A stretch of DNA of 64,000 bases from Galeruca laticollis (Eukaryota; Arthropoda; Insecta; Coleoptera; Chrysomelidae), in NCBI GenBank assembly GCA_963921935.1, contig OY998180.1:48305731-48369730 (forward strand), written 5' to 3'. Positions within the stretch are counted from its first letter, which is position 1. Every line of letters starts with the position of its first letter. The position numbers were made by a program, and so were the translations under genes. The notes beneath the pieces are model-generated. The model was not told the origin of the DNA. It did no database searches and saw nothing but the letters and a program-made list of their open reading frames with translations. This document shows positions 22,882-35,000 of the stretch, piece after piece.

Positions 22882-24574
22882 CAGTGCCTCTCAAAAGTCC
22901 CCTCCCCCTCTTTTCTTTTGAACGGTAATACTTAGACTGATGAAATTTGGAGCGTGAAAATGAACTATTGTAAGCTTCTGTACTAGTGGTAACAGGTGAC
23001 GTAATAGGCATCGGTGACGTCACCAGGCAACTGAAACCAATAATATTAAATGTGACCTCATGGTAAGTGACACCTCATTTGAAAGGTTTTAGAATACCTA
23101 AACAATCATCTTAATTTTCCTTGGATTTACGCTGTTTTTTATGGTTAAAATAAATAAACACTAAAATTGTAGTTTCGCTTTTAATTAATAAAGATTCAAA
23201 AGTCTGCTTATGGTTAATTGTCAAAAAAGCTGAAGTTTTTTAATTGACGTTTTTACATGCGATAATATCTTGAATTTTTAGTTTAATTATTGTTTAACGA
23301 GACGTTTAAGAATCTACATATACAAAATTATACGTGCTCTAGATGACAAAGTAACAGCTATCTTAATTATTGGTGAAAGTGGAAATAATTTTCACGCGGC
23401 GGGATGCATTTTTAATGAGACATACCCCGATCGCCCTATATCGAGGACTTATTTGAGGGAGCTTTTTCATAAGTTTCAACAAACTGGTAGTGTTCATGAT
23501 ACCAAACGATCGAGTCGACCAAATATTGGTATTGATAAACAAATTGATATAGTTGCAGAAATTGTAGTAAACCCTTCTTCTTCCTCAGCGCAAGTAGCGT
23601 CTACCTGTGGAGTCAGTCATAATACAGTACTCAGGGTGTTTACCAAAAATAAATTTCATCCATACAAATTAAAAATGGTGCATCAACTTTCAAATGACGA
23701 CCCCGATCGAAGGCCGTAATTCTATGAAAATATGTCCACTAAAATTCTCCAACAGCCAGACTATATAAGGACAATTTGTTTTAGTGACGAAACTATTTTC
23801 TTCCTTAATGGAAATGTTAATACTCTAAATGTGAGGTATCGGAGTGACATAAATCCTCACATGTTTCGTGAAAAACATACACAGTTCCCATTAAAAGTAA
23901 ATGTCAGGGCAGTTATTTTGGGAAACCACATAGTCGGACTTCTTTTTTCGAACTCTAATTTAACTTGTGAAGTATATCTCGAGATGTTAGAAAACGCAAT
24001 TGAACCATTAATTATTCAAATTCTGGAAGATAATCCAGTTGAGTTTGACAACTTGGAAATAACGTTCCAACAAGATGGTGCTCCTGCACACTATTACTTT
24101 GCATTAAGACGTTATCTAGATTAGGAATATCCTGGTACATGGATTGGACGACGCGGTCCAATAGAATGGCCAGCTCGGTCACCGGACCTAACACCTTTAG
24201 CTTTTTTCTGCGGGTTTACCTTAAATCTAAAGTTTACGCTACAGCTCCTGACAGTATTGACGTTTTAAAACAACGAATTGTTGAAGAATGAAGGGCAATT
24301 TCCCCTGACACATTTTATCGAGTACGACAAGAGTTTAGTAATAGGATGTTTTACTGCCAGGAAGTAGACGGAGCACATTTTGAACAATTATTATAAGAAC
24401 TTGTTCTTAAATATTTATTAATTAAAAGCGAAACTCAAATTTTAGTGTTTATTTACGTCACCTGTTACCACTAGTAGAGAAGCTTACAATAGGTCATTTT
24501 CCGGCTCCAAATTTTATCAGTCTAAGTATCATCGTTCAAAAAAAGAGGGGGGAGGGGACTTTTGAGAAGCACTG
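22882..24574 (+). mobile_element. Tc1/mariner DD41D-type element B
   Basis: The ends are CAGTGCCTCTCAAAAGTCCC and, inverted, CAGTGCTTCTCAAAAGTCCC, with TA on both sides (22880-22881 and 24575-24576). The TIRs match over about 118 bp. The left arm then carries about 140 bp absent from the right, after which pairing resumes (ATTAATTAAAAGCGAAACT). It encodes a broken mariner-like transposase on the + strand. Only 18 bp of TA-rich DNA separates it from element A. Confidence 0.92.
23344..24395 (+). pseudogene. mariner-like DD41D transposase of element B, broken
   Basis: The N-terminal helix-turn-helix is visible (LIIGESGNNFHAAGCIFNE), followed by a second one (SAQVASTCGVSHNTVLRVF). The first D is in CFSDETIFFLNG and the second in FQQDGAPAH. 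The WPARSPDLTPL motif follows, but the third catalytic position reads A (LAFF) where the related copy has D (VDFF). A stop at 23717, another after RRYLD at 24122, and a frame change near 24205 also break it. The C-terminus (GAHFEQLL) ends at 24395. Spacing between the second D and the third position is 41, as in the DD41D group. Confidence 0.88.
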
Positions 24575-24576
24575 TA

Positions 24577-25735
24577 TTTATCAAACAAGCCCTAGATTCG
24601 TGTTTCCATTCCTCCTAGTTTAAAAACAGGAATTATATGTAATTCTATTTTATTTAAAAAATAAAATAAATGCGAATTATAAAAAATATTGTGTAAAACT
24701 TGTGTAACAATGACTTTCTGTAGTCCTCGTGATTTGCGCAAAACTTCATTCGTACTACAAAACAACTCATTGTGACACTGGTTTTACAAATAACTATTCT
24801 ATACTCATATTATGAAGTCAGTTGTAATTTCATTGCAGCCAACGTTAAAATAGTTTTTTTGTGTTAATTCACCGAATAATAAATCTATGAATACAGTCAG
24901 TTTGAAAGACATTTTACACTTTATTTGTTGAATAAGATCTCCTAATAAATTTATTTTCCAGTCAGTTATTGGCCATTTTATTTGCACTAGAAAAGACGGG
25001 GATTTAATGTTCAAGATATAAAGTCAATTATTCATTAGTTGTTTATATGTTTACAGAGCTAATTCCAAGTTTTATTTCGTTGATATAGATGAAAAGTAGT
25101 TCTAAATATGATAAAAGAGTGTATAAATCAGTAAGAAGGTATCTCTCTCATTTGTAATAAAGTATATCAATATAAAATTATATGTACTTACAAAGACATT
25201 TTGACGTTTTTAGATAAGCTCGGCTACACAAAAATCCATGTTTCTAGCAAAAAAAATTGCACCAACATAGAATCAAATCTTCGGTAAGTTACAACTATTT
25301 CTTTTGATGGATCCAGCCTCCCTTGTCAAGAAAAATAGTTCATGCTTTTATCTTGGTTATGAGAAATTCGTCAACTTGTTAGTGCAGTGATGTCATCGCG
25401 CTCTGATTGGTGTTCGCAGTCACGTGATTATGTGTAATGAATACGGCGATTTAAATTGATTTTATTTAATTATTGACGAATAATTAAGTTCTTAAAATGT
25501 TATTTTAGGTGTCTAAAAACCGTCTTTAATGTGTAAAACATAACTTCACATGAATTTGTAACAACTGTCAACATCCCTATTTGTTATATATTTTTCAAGC
25601 AGTTTTCATAAATAAAGCACATTTTGACAACAGCGCACTGTGACGGGTAGCGTATAGTTGCCCATCTCATTATTGCTTTTGCAATGTTAGCTACAGCATT
25701 TAATGTATATAAATGGGTCTATATTTTTCTACGTC
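24577..25735. other. no recognisable gene
   Basis: AT-rich. The 69-aa frame on the - strand near 24805-25014 has no recognisable motif. Nothing is supported. Confidence 0.4.
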
Positions 25736-25737
25736 AT

Positions 25738-25925
25738 TGACATAGACATATAGAAATGAACTGACCGATATTCTCACAAAAGTGAGCACTTTATAGAGAG
25801 AGACAAAGCGACTACGCTGCCAATACAATGGTTAGTCTCTCTCGTACTTTTCGGTCTGTTTTCACTGCACAACTTAATACGGATCGCTCAGTCCATTTAT
25901 ATATGTCTAGGTCTTATGATTTCAT
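25738..25925. mobile_element. short palindromic MITE-like repeat
   Basis: The left end GACATAGACATATAGAAATG...CTGACCGAT is matched in inverse at the right end (GACCTAGACATATATAAATG...CTGAGCGAT) over about 31 bp with a few mismatches. It is about 190 bp long with no coding sequence. Target duplication not determined. Confidence 0.7.
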
Positions 25926-25929
25926 CTAA

Positions 25930-26150
25930 ACAATTCAAAAAATAAATAAATAAAGATCAGAAATCAAATTTTTCCTCCATTGAAAAGGTTTCAGACTATG
26001 CTGATTCCAAATCTGTTAATACCTAAACTTTAGCATTTACCCTTCGTCCGCTGATGCTTAAAACTGACGGATGGACACCAGAAGCCAGAAAATATTACTT
26101 TGATTTATTCGTCGACTTTGTCGACTCGTGTCTAGAATACTAAAACTATA
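25930..26150 (-). repeat. dispersed repeat, copy 1 (inverted relative to copy at 58975)
   Basis: This block, read in reverse, matches 58975-59165. Shared pieces include AGACTATGCTGATTCCAAAT, AATTGTTT/AAACAATTC at one edge, the TTACC(C/G)TTCGTCCGCTG region, and GTCGACTCGTGT/ACACGACTCGACG at the other. Identity is moderate. It is non-coding, and the family is unknown. Confidence 0.75.
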
Positions 26151-26244
26151 AACTATGTTCAAAAAAAATTATGGCAAAACCATCCGAATGGATTAAATTC
26201 TCTCATACCAGGGATGAAATAATAGAGGCCAAGCAGCAATGGAA

Positions 26245-26388
26245 ATAGTATATTAAAGTATAAGTGGATAAGGAGGTCTATCAAACACGTGCGATTTTTC
26301 GAGCACGACGGCGCAGCCGGAATGCTCGAAATAGAGCAAGTGTTTGAAAGACCAGTTATCCACGAATACTTTACGCTATTTTTTTTAT
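26245..26388. repeat. short foldback hairpin
   Basis: The left arm ATAGTATATTAAAGTATAAG...GGATAA...GTCTATCAAACAC pairs with the inverted right arm GTGTTTGAAAGACC...TTATCCACGAATACTTTA. The inner part is a second, smaller hairpin (TTTCGAGCA...TGCTCGAAA) around a GC-rich loop. Non-coding. Confidence 0.75.
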
Positions 26389-26828
26389 TGGTGCATTTTG
26401 AAATGATAAAATATTATTAATATATCATTACTACAAAAAAATGGAGGTCCCTCCTCGATGCCCACCCAAGTTTCTTTCATAAAAGTCCGCCCTCGATGCC
26501 CAGCCAAGTTTCGTGAAAGTCCATCCTAAATAGTATTTGTTTTTATTTGACGTTACGAGGTACTGCTGTCAGATCAATAATCAAAAAGTTTCTTTATTTA
26601 TACTTAAAATGATACAATGTATATATAAATAAATTTTGCAGAAAAAAACCAAATAAGACAATTGTTCACTATGAAAATATACAATTTAAAAACTAATAAA
26701 AAAAGTTGTCATTGATACTTACGTTTCTCGAGTTGTTGTTGTTACCATAGGGACTTTAAAAAACGCGATTTAAACACGTTGAGGCGTGCTTTAAATGAGT
26801 AATACGAGGCATCAATAAAAAAAAATTC

Positions 26829-27322
26829 AGTTTCCTTCAGCAATTGATTCTACTCACGTTAAAATGGAGAAACCGTTACACCATTCTCCGAAACTCACGT
26901 ATATATTTGGAAATGGAAAACATACCGAAAAATTATTTGTTGTTAGGAGATGAAGGATATGCAATTTCTCCATGGCTCTCGACGCGTTTTAGAAATCCTG
27001 AAACGCCGCAAGAAATTAGCTTCAATTCCCTGTTTATTAGAGAGAGTTATAATTGAACGTTGATTTGGTCAAATGAAAAGAAAGTTTCCAATTCTTCAGT
27101 ATGTCAGAATGAAAACTGAAAATGTAGCTGGTTTAATTATTTCATGTTTTGTTTTCCACAATATAGCAAAATACTTAAGAGATGAGGAAATAAATGACAA
27201 TTCTGATGTGTACGTAGAGGGGGATATTCAAGACCAGCATGCTGTTTTGGTTTGATGAAATATTCGAAGATTAGGACAAATAAGGAGACAACAAATTGCA
27301 GAAATAATTCATAATATGTAAT
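26829..27322 (+). pseudogene. PIF/Harbinger transposase fragment
   Basis: A second, different Harbinger copy. It opens with the first catalytic block (SAIDSTHVKME), then jumps after a deletion to the LRNSRIYLEMENIPKNY region. LLLGDEGYAISPWLSTRF and the catalytic E in VIIER, followed by a stop and FGQMKRKFPILQ, come next. The C-terminal tail (RRQQIAEIIHNM) ends near 27320. Frame changes, an in-frame stop and the internal deletion make it a relic. It differs clearly in sequence from the copies at 3.8 kb and 45-47 kb. Confidence 0.85.
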
Positions 27323-28171
27323 TTTCTATACATGTACATGTTATTAAATATAAGGATAATATTAGAAGAAATAATATGCAGGCCGCTTCCTTAAAACTTT
27401 AAATATTTAAGAAAACAAATCCCAAAACAATTTCAGACTCAAAAAATATGTCGATAAACAATTTATATAAATTGTATAATATTATTCTAAAAGTATTCTA
27501 AATTCAAAAACACCCGAGTATATACCTCTGACTATCGCGAATATTTGTTATGAACCATATTGATATGGAACTATTTTATTTTTATTATTATTTTTAAATA
27601 ACTAACGAAGTATATTAATTCTCTATTAGATATGGAAACAAAATATAATTTTAACAGAAAATAAACGGCATATGGTAGGTATGTATACCAAAGTATGAAT
27701 TCTAAAGGTTTAAATATCCATTGTCTCCCTCTGTGGTAGTTTTACTTTTCAATTGCTCTTTTCGCATCCAAAAGCACTATAACCTTTGAAGTGGAGTAAT
27801 ATGCAACTTTTTCGTTTCTATTTCCATATTTTTCCCGATTTTAAAAGTTGAAGTACTCGATTCTGCTCCTTTAAAAGTCTTCTGGATTTCACCTTCTTGC
27901 GTAAAGGCAATTTTGGCAAATTTACTTTTTTATTGGATTCGCGTTCAATTGCTCCAATTTCGCAACCTCTTAGTTAAATTATATAATTTATAAAAATTTG
28001 TAAATTAATAAAATAAAAAAAGCCTGTGCTTATCAGTTGGGGGCGACGAAGAATCGATTTATTTACGGCGTATCCCTTCATTTTAATGTATTTAGTTTTC
28101 ACCGGTCTTATTGTGTGCATATAAAAGAGTTTTTTGTTTGTTTTGTAGTTCTGACAACTTAAGTGAAACAG
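27323..28171. other. no recognisable gene
   Basis: AT-rich sequence, nothing supported. Confidence 0.4.
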
Positions 28172-28480
28172 ATGCGGCCTTTATTTTGTAATGCGTTTCG
28201 ATAGTATACTTCAGATGGAGCCCTTTCTTTCTAAAGTGTTTTAATAGTATAATTAGGATGGGGCCCTTTCTTTGTTATGTGTTTTGACAGTGTAATTCGG
28301 ATGGGGTCCTTTCTTTGTTATGTGTTTTGATAGTGTAATTCGGATGGGGTCCTTTCTTTATTATGTATTTTAATAGTACCTATAAATCGGATGGAGCATT
28401 TCTTTTCATTGTATTTTGGAAGTATTGATTGAATGAAGCATTTTCTATACATTGTATTTTTAGTAGTGTGAACTGAATGG
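28172..28480. repeat. 43-bp tandem repeat, degenerate at the edges
   Basis: Units of the form GGATGGGGTCCTTTCTTTG followed by TTATGTGTTTTGATAGTGTAATTC repeat with a 43-bp period. The two central copies are nearly identical and outer copies decay. About six to seven units in total. Confidence 0.9.
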
Positions 28481-29200
28481 ATCCTAATTTGCACGTTCGT
28501 CTAAAAGATATACAGACATTCTAATGAACAAACACTAACAATATTTAAACAGGGCTGAACGCAAGTACATCAATTATTTGAAACTTTCAAATTGATAAGG
28601 AATAAAGTGTGAATATGTAGCCATAGCTTACCTTTATTTTAAAAATATTATAAGTAGATATAGTACTTTTGTCAGCTATGTTTACCTCGTCAAGAGGTTT
28701 TTGGACTGATATCTGTACTTTTTGTACAGCTTTTAAATTCTATTCTCATATACTTAGGAAAATTAATATAGATTTTTCAATAATTTGTTAGATGGATGCA
28801 GTATTTAAGGAAAATTTGTTTCTTAAAAAAATTGATATAGGGTCAAAAACCGTATAAGTTGGAAAAAACTTGAAAAAAACGAAAAAAAAATCAAAGGGTT
28901 CGCCATTTATTTTGGCTATAACTCCACAAGGGTACAACAAATATCTCAAATATGATATACCGTTGGGAAGGTCTTGAATAGAGCTACAAAAAACATCAAG
29001 CATGTTTCCCCTAACTGAGGTCGAAAACCGTATAAATTGGAAAAATCTTAAAATACCCATATTTTAGGAATTTTAGATAGCCATTAGGACCCCTTAAGGA
29101 TTTTTTCAGGGATCGTGGCATGATGCGATTATAATAACTTTTCGAGCTCTATCATCCTGCATAGTTTCATCGAAATTGTTAGAGTAGGAATAACGCGTGA
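28481..29200. other. no recognisable gene; possible old repeat
   Basis: The phrase GTCAAAAACCGTATAAGTTGG near 28842 recurs as GTCGAAAACCGTATAAATTGG near 29022, a direct repeat about 180 bp apart. No coding region supported. Confidence 0.4.
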
Positions 29201-29219
29201 CTTTTAAAAAAACAAAGAG

Positions 29220-29545
29220 CAAACACCAAGTGCTGTAATGAGTATATAGCACACAAACAAAAAGAGGCTACTAAAAAGGAGTGGTAACCGTAAATATGCA
29301 TGTTTCTGGCTCATCAGCTGTCATCAGTACGGTATAACCAAGTAAGGGTGTGAAACTTGGCAGCAAAGCTGTTAAAATGAAAGATGTAAAACACAAACAA
29401 CGGATTTCAACAGGACAACCAAACGCACATTTGTGCCCTCACTTGGAAGAATCCGATTTTCGGAACAACAACCAATATCAACACGGAGGCGCATATAGCC
29501 CTTCTGTCTGGAAATACCGGCCCGGGGTAAAGAAATAAAGAAAAC
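29220..29545 (+). repeat. diverged single copy of the ~345-bp satellite unit
   Basis: Matches the monomers at 59198-63115. Shared blocks include GAGTGGTAACCG, GCATGTTTCTGGCTCAT, GGTATAACCAA, CAACGGATTTCA, and CACGGAGGCGCATATAGCCC. It carries many more substitutions than the downstream array, so it is an older or independent copy about 30 kb away. Confidence 0.88.
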
Positions 29546-29691
29546 GATGTGCGAATACATCTTTTTCTTTGTTTTTGTGCCTCAGCGCCACGAGTAAAAT
29601 GACGGAATTACATCGTGATAAGTGAAAACGCTCCTATTTTTTCGGCCATTTGAAAATTGACATTTTGTATGAATTAGTTATTTGTGCAAAC

Positions 29692-29795
29692 AGTTGGGAA
29701 AAGCACTATTTTTCGTAACGAGTGAATTTCTGCACAACGAGTGAAGCGAGTTGCGCAAAAGGACGTGAGTTACGAAAAATAGTGTTTCCCAACGT
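29692..29795. repeat. nested hairpin repeat
   Basis: The outer arms (GTTGGGAAA..CACTATTTTTCGTAAC and its inverse) enclose a second palindrome (TGCACAACGAG...CGAGTTGCGCA) around TGAAG. Total about 104 bp. The design, a long outer stem with a CGAGTGAAGCGAG core, resembles the hairpins at 6215 and 26245. Confidence 0.8.
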
Positions 29796-32051
29796 GTTTC
29801 ACACAATATTTTTTCTAATTTTTAATAGGATGTGATATTTGAATTCATATTAAAAGTATTAAAAACGTACCTACGAGCGTCCCTCGTATATTTCTTTTAA
29901 ACCGTCTAGTGAATTGGAAGATATTGAATTCTCACTTCATTATTGCTATGGAAGCAAAGTATGTTGCAGCTTGGGTCAATATCACTAATTGTTCAAATTG
30001 TGTTATTATTATTCGTAAATTATTTTTTTATTCGCGTTTTAAAATTGAATAAATTTATAAATCTTCATATGTAATATATAGTACATCAAAATTAAAGACG
30101 ATAAAGAGGTAGTAAGTCTTACAATCATTCTATATTTTACGGCAATAGCAGCGAAATTTACTTTTCCGACGACCACTATAAAAGATGGCACATGTCATAC
30201 AGTTTTACATAAGTGAAACAATTTCAACACGAAGACTAACGGAGAGCATACGCGTGTGAAATGAAAAAATTGGGAAATCTGATTGGCCGATTAGTGTGTG
30301 TTTTATTTTGCACACAGGTCGATGATTACCGATGTCTATCTTCCCGCACAACGGCATAATTATTTTGTCCGCAGTTAGAGTGCTTTGTCGAATGACATTT
30401 TAAGTATGACTTTTGAACTGTTAGCGAGTGAAAGAGCGAATTGGAGAGAATTATTGATTTTCTGTAATTTTGAGTCTGATACTCATAAAATTCAAAACTT
30501 CGTATCAACTGAAGAATATAAAATGGTCATCAACCGTCTTCAAGCACCAGTTTATTTTAAAAATTGTACTAACCTTACCATAAATTTTAATTAAAAAATA
30601 AATACTAACTCTGCGTTTTTTTGTGGTCCTCGGAGAAATATCGTGTACAACATGTGCTGTAAATTCGATTTCACACTCGTTTGCTTAAGTCACTCGCAAA
30701 ATCGTCTGAAATATTTCATTTTCAACACTTGTTATACAATATACTATTTCCCACATGTCGCACACTATACTTTTTCTACAACTGCACAAGTTTAAAGAAT
30801 ACAAGTAAATAGTTTTGTAGAAAAAGTCTAAGCATCGAGGACCACCCACCGAAAACGGCTGGGCATCGATAATCCCCTACTGGATTCTCCATATAAATGT
30901 ATGTAGTGTGGGCAAAGTGCCGTGAGAAATAATATTTCTCACAGTGTGAGCAATATATCGTTTTGAAGTTAAGTACGCTATGAGAAATACACTATTTTTC
31001 ATAGCAGTTGTAGAAAGAATGGTTTTAAATTGCGTGGTATACGGTTGCAAGAAATTTCATCATCCCGGAACAAAAATTTTCAAGACAACCTGATTTATGA
31101 TATTGCAGGATTTGTTGTGAGTAGTTTGGTTGAAATAAATTACGTGCCAGAATTGCATTAAAATAATTAACTTTCAATCCACTAAAAGGGGTGAACTTAG
31201 ATCATACCCATAGATATATCATGCACCCCTAGAAAGTTTTAAAACATTTGTAAACTGTGTAACACGTGGCGGTTTATTCTGCGCATCAAATATTATTTAA
31301 AAATTGTACATTTTACGGAAAGAAATTTTCGGTGCATTGCTGGAAACGACAGCTGTATATAATTTTATGAAAAATTTAGAGTTGTTTCAAACCAAAACAT
31401 CCTTTCACAGAGGTATTTGCAAATAAAGAGTTGCATGAAATGCAAATCATTATAAATGTTTTTCATATAATAGAACGATTATATATTAAATAGCTTGAAA
31501 TATTTTTATCATTATTGGTAAGATCCATTGTATATACCAAAATCTAGCTCTTAATATTAATAATTTGTTGACAACTTAAAATTATTGAATTCATGAAGTG
31601 CTTGCTTTCATTTATCTAGAATTTTATATTTTTTTAAAACTGAGGATTAAATTTAAATAATAATGGGATATTCTTTAAGAACTACATTAGTGCCTACAAG
31701 CTAGAAAGAGAAAGAAATACTACACAACAGCGGGTTGCATACATTTCAATTTTGCTACACCGGTTTTCACGCGTGCCTCCCTTCCAGTTACGTTAGTATA
31801 CAATTCAATGGTGATTGGTTAGTTCTGTGGTTACAAATAGAAACGTCAACAAGATATTTTTTAATCTATGAACAAGATCATAACCTTGAAAATTATTGGA
31901 GTGTTATTGAAAGTATGAAAGTTCTCTTTAGTTTGGAAACAATTGTATTTAGACGTTAATTATGAAATCTTTTTATATTTGCATTCCATATTTAACGAGT
32001 TGAACACCCCAATATTCCATTTTGAAAAAACGAGATTAATTACTTTTTAAA
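29796..32051. other. upstream region of G6PD; no gene supported
   Basis: This includes whatever promoter drives G6PD, but no core promoter motif is convincing. An open frame at about 30385-30594 ends in VYFKNCTNLTINFN and has no recognised domain. A short frame at 31020-31083 (MVLNCVVYGCKKFHHPGTK) faintly resembles the start of a THAP zinc finger, then stops. Both are left uncalled. Confidence 0.4.
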
Positions 32052-35000
32052 ATGTTCCGGAGACCTTATGCCAATGAATTGGAAGGTAGTTTTTTTGTAT
32101 ATTTTATTATGAACACATTATGTTATTTCATATTTATTTTCAGAGTCCAAAAATGCCGAATTATGCCTGTCTTTATACAGAAATTCTTTAAAGTCTAAAG
32201 ATATGGATCGAGGTGGAACTCATTTTGATGGCCAGTATCCTCATGTTTTTGTTACACTGGGTGCTTCTGTAAGTAACGATTTAACCACTCGTAAATATAT
32301 ATTTATAATTTGGTAACTACAGACGTACTCCAACAGACAACAAACGTGTGGTCATATCGACCTCTGTGTTGAAAAGAGTGTAATAATGAAAAAAAAAAGG
32401 AAATGAAGTAATATTCCTGTATTATAATAAACGGACAATATTTTCAAAACATTTCTATCAAAAGTTACTGTTTTATTGAAAGAAAAACTAGTTTTTTGAT
32501 GTTATACAGTTAAAAAAAATTTAAAATGTATTATTTGGTGAAAGAATATACTAAAATGTGCCAAGATGAGCTCAAAAAATATAATAAAAAAAATATTAGT
32601 GTTAGGAATTGTGCATTGGTCTTACATCCGGATTTGTTCAGGTTGCACATTCTTTACAGACACGTCTTGTACACTCCATACAAATGGGAATTTTGCAAAT
32701 AATACATGAGAGGGGGTTCACCTGCAGTTTTTCCTGGTTTTAAATTTTTCTTCTATATTATGTTCTTCCTTTATTTTAAGCACTCTGAATCTGAAATCAT
32801 CTATTCATTTCTGGAGTTAGTAACTTCATTTTATAAACTCATAACGCTCCATTTTGAAATTATTTCTGTAAGACTGGTAAGAATTAACAGAGGAAATAAC
32901 ATCCTAATTAAGATCGCCATTGGCCATCGTCACATGCTGCTATTTTCGTTTAAAATATCTACTCCCAGCTGCAGTTATAATAAGATATTATTTCTGGTTT
33001 TTCATCATTTGGGGTTCCTGACTCTACATTTTTATTTTTGTGAGTCCTACTATGTCCACTACTTCATCTATTTCTATTTCAAACTTACTATCATGGTCGC
33101 TTAGAATATAGTCGGCATCTGAATTTACTTCACTGTCACTAGAATTATGCTAATTTGCCGTGTCTCTTCATAATTCTTATCCCTATATTTCACTCTCTTT
33201 GAAGAGCCTGGACCAAGACCCGGACGGTACTCAGAGTTCATTTTAACTACTAAAATAAATGAACGAAATTATTCATAATGAAAATAAAATAAATAACGTG
33301 GATACCGACCTGACGTCTTTTTCACCCCGTCAAATTTTTGTAATCCAATAACTACACTGCAACGGCTGATACTGACACAAATCTTCTGATATAATCTAGA
33401 TACTGAATGATGAAAAGGTACTGAGACACTTAGTCATGGAAATAGTAACAGTGGCTAGAAATGGATCCATCAACATGGCTGATGTACCAAAGTGACTTTG
33501 CGTCTGTAGTCACATGTTAAATTAGCCTTGTCTTGTGTATATTTTGTATTAGTGTCCTTTGCAAAAAATCAATATTTTTGTAAATGTGTATAAACTAATG
33601 CATTTCCTTAACTTGAATATTTCCAAATCATTGTAAATATGTGTGCCTTATTTTTGTAATACTACAATTTAATTAAATAATCCAAGATAATTATTATAAT
33701 TATCTCGAAATTATTCAAAGTAATCTTTAAGAATTTTCAATATCATGACTTTCAGTTTTTTTCAAATTAAGTTCATATAAATTTACTGGATAACTAATTA
33801 CGTAACTACTTGTGATGTTGGCAATAAAATAGAATTTAAAGCTAAACATTAAATAAAGACAAAATGTTTTCTATCCCTTAAGCAAGACTTTAGAATTATT
33901 TTAGGTACAATCTTATGTTGGTATCTATGGAAATAAAAAAGTGGATAAAATTGAAAACTTCACATCCAAAATAAAATGCCAAAATGTATTACTGTTAAAA
34001 ACACATTTTTCATTAAATTAGACCTGAAATCAAGAACAATTATTCAATAAAATTATTAAAAAAATTCCAATAATTTAAATATCGATTGATATATTCACCT
34101 TTGAACTAGTAGGCCAAGTCCAATCCTGACTGTACATCAGCATGATTGCTTAAATAAATGAATTTTCACACTGATAATATCACCTATTTTGATTAATATC
34201 CCAAAAATTAAACGAACTGAGATTACTTTAATTATGCATACTTATTCCCAAGCAGTATGGGTTGGTAATTCCAAGGCAAACCCCAATTTAGTAGTTGCTT
34301 AAAAAGGTTAAATCTACTTTTCAGAAAGAAGAGTCAATTGTCTTAATTTTATTTTAAAAACTGTTCCACTTGTGTTTAATCATATTATCTTGGATTTATA
34401 TGCAAATTTGACTTCAATTTCATGATATTTTTAGGGTGATTTAGCTCGGAAAAAAATTTACCCAACTCTATGGTGGTTGTTTAGAGATAATGTACTGCCT
34501 CTTAATACTATTTTTTATGGTTATGCTAGAAGCAAAACTTCTGTGAATGAAGTTCGACAAAAATGTGAGCCATACATGAAAGTTAAACCAAATGAACAAG
34601 AAAAGTATGAAGAATTTTGGAAAATCAATCACTATATGTCTGGCCAATACACTTCTCGAACTGATTTTGAATTGTTAAACAAAGAGATCGAAAAATTTGA
34701 GAAGGGTCCCATTGCTAATAGACTGTTTTATTTAGCACTTCCACCATCAGTTTATGAGGATGTTACAGTCCATATAAAGAATAATTGTATGGGACAAAAG
34801 TGAGTATAGTTTTATTTGAATATCTAATATTTCTACTCTTTTATCTCAATTAGAAGTTAAAAAAAACTCTTTGTATATAAGTCGCTAGTATCTACTCTTC
34901 TATTAATACTTTCATTATATATTATGTTGATCTGTGGTTAAAAACTATGTTACTAGTTTTACGTCAGTTTCAATTAGCATTTTTAGTGAGCAGTTAATGA

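Noticed and set aside
31020..31083. THAP zinc-finger start (MVLNCVVYGCKK)
   Set aside because: Stops after about 22 codons, and the remaining THAP residues are not found downstream.
32706..33104. 132-aa frame rich in Phe/Ile/Leu on the + strand
   Set aside because: Looks like a chance frame in AT-rich intron; the opposite strand has the more plausible peptide remnants.
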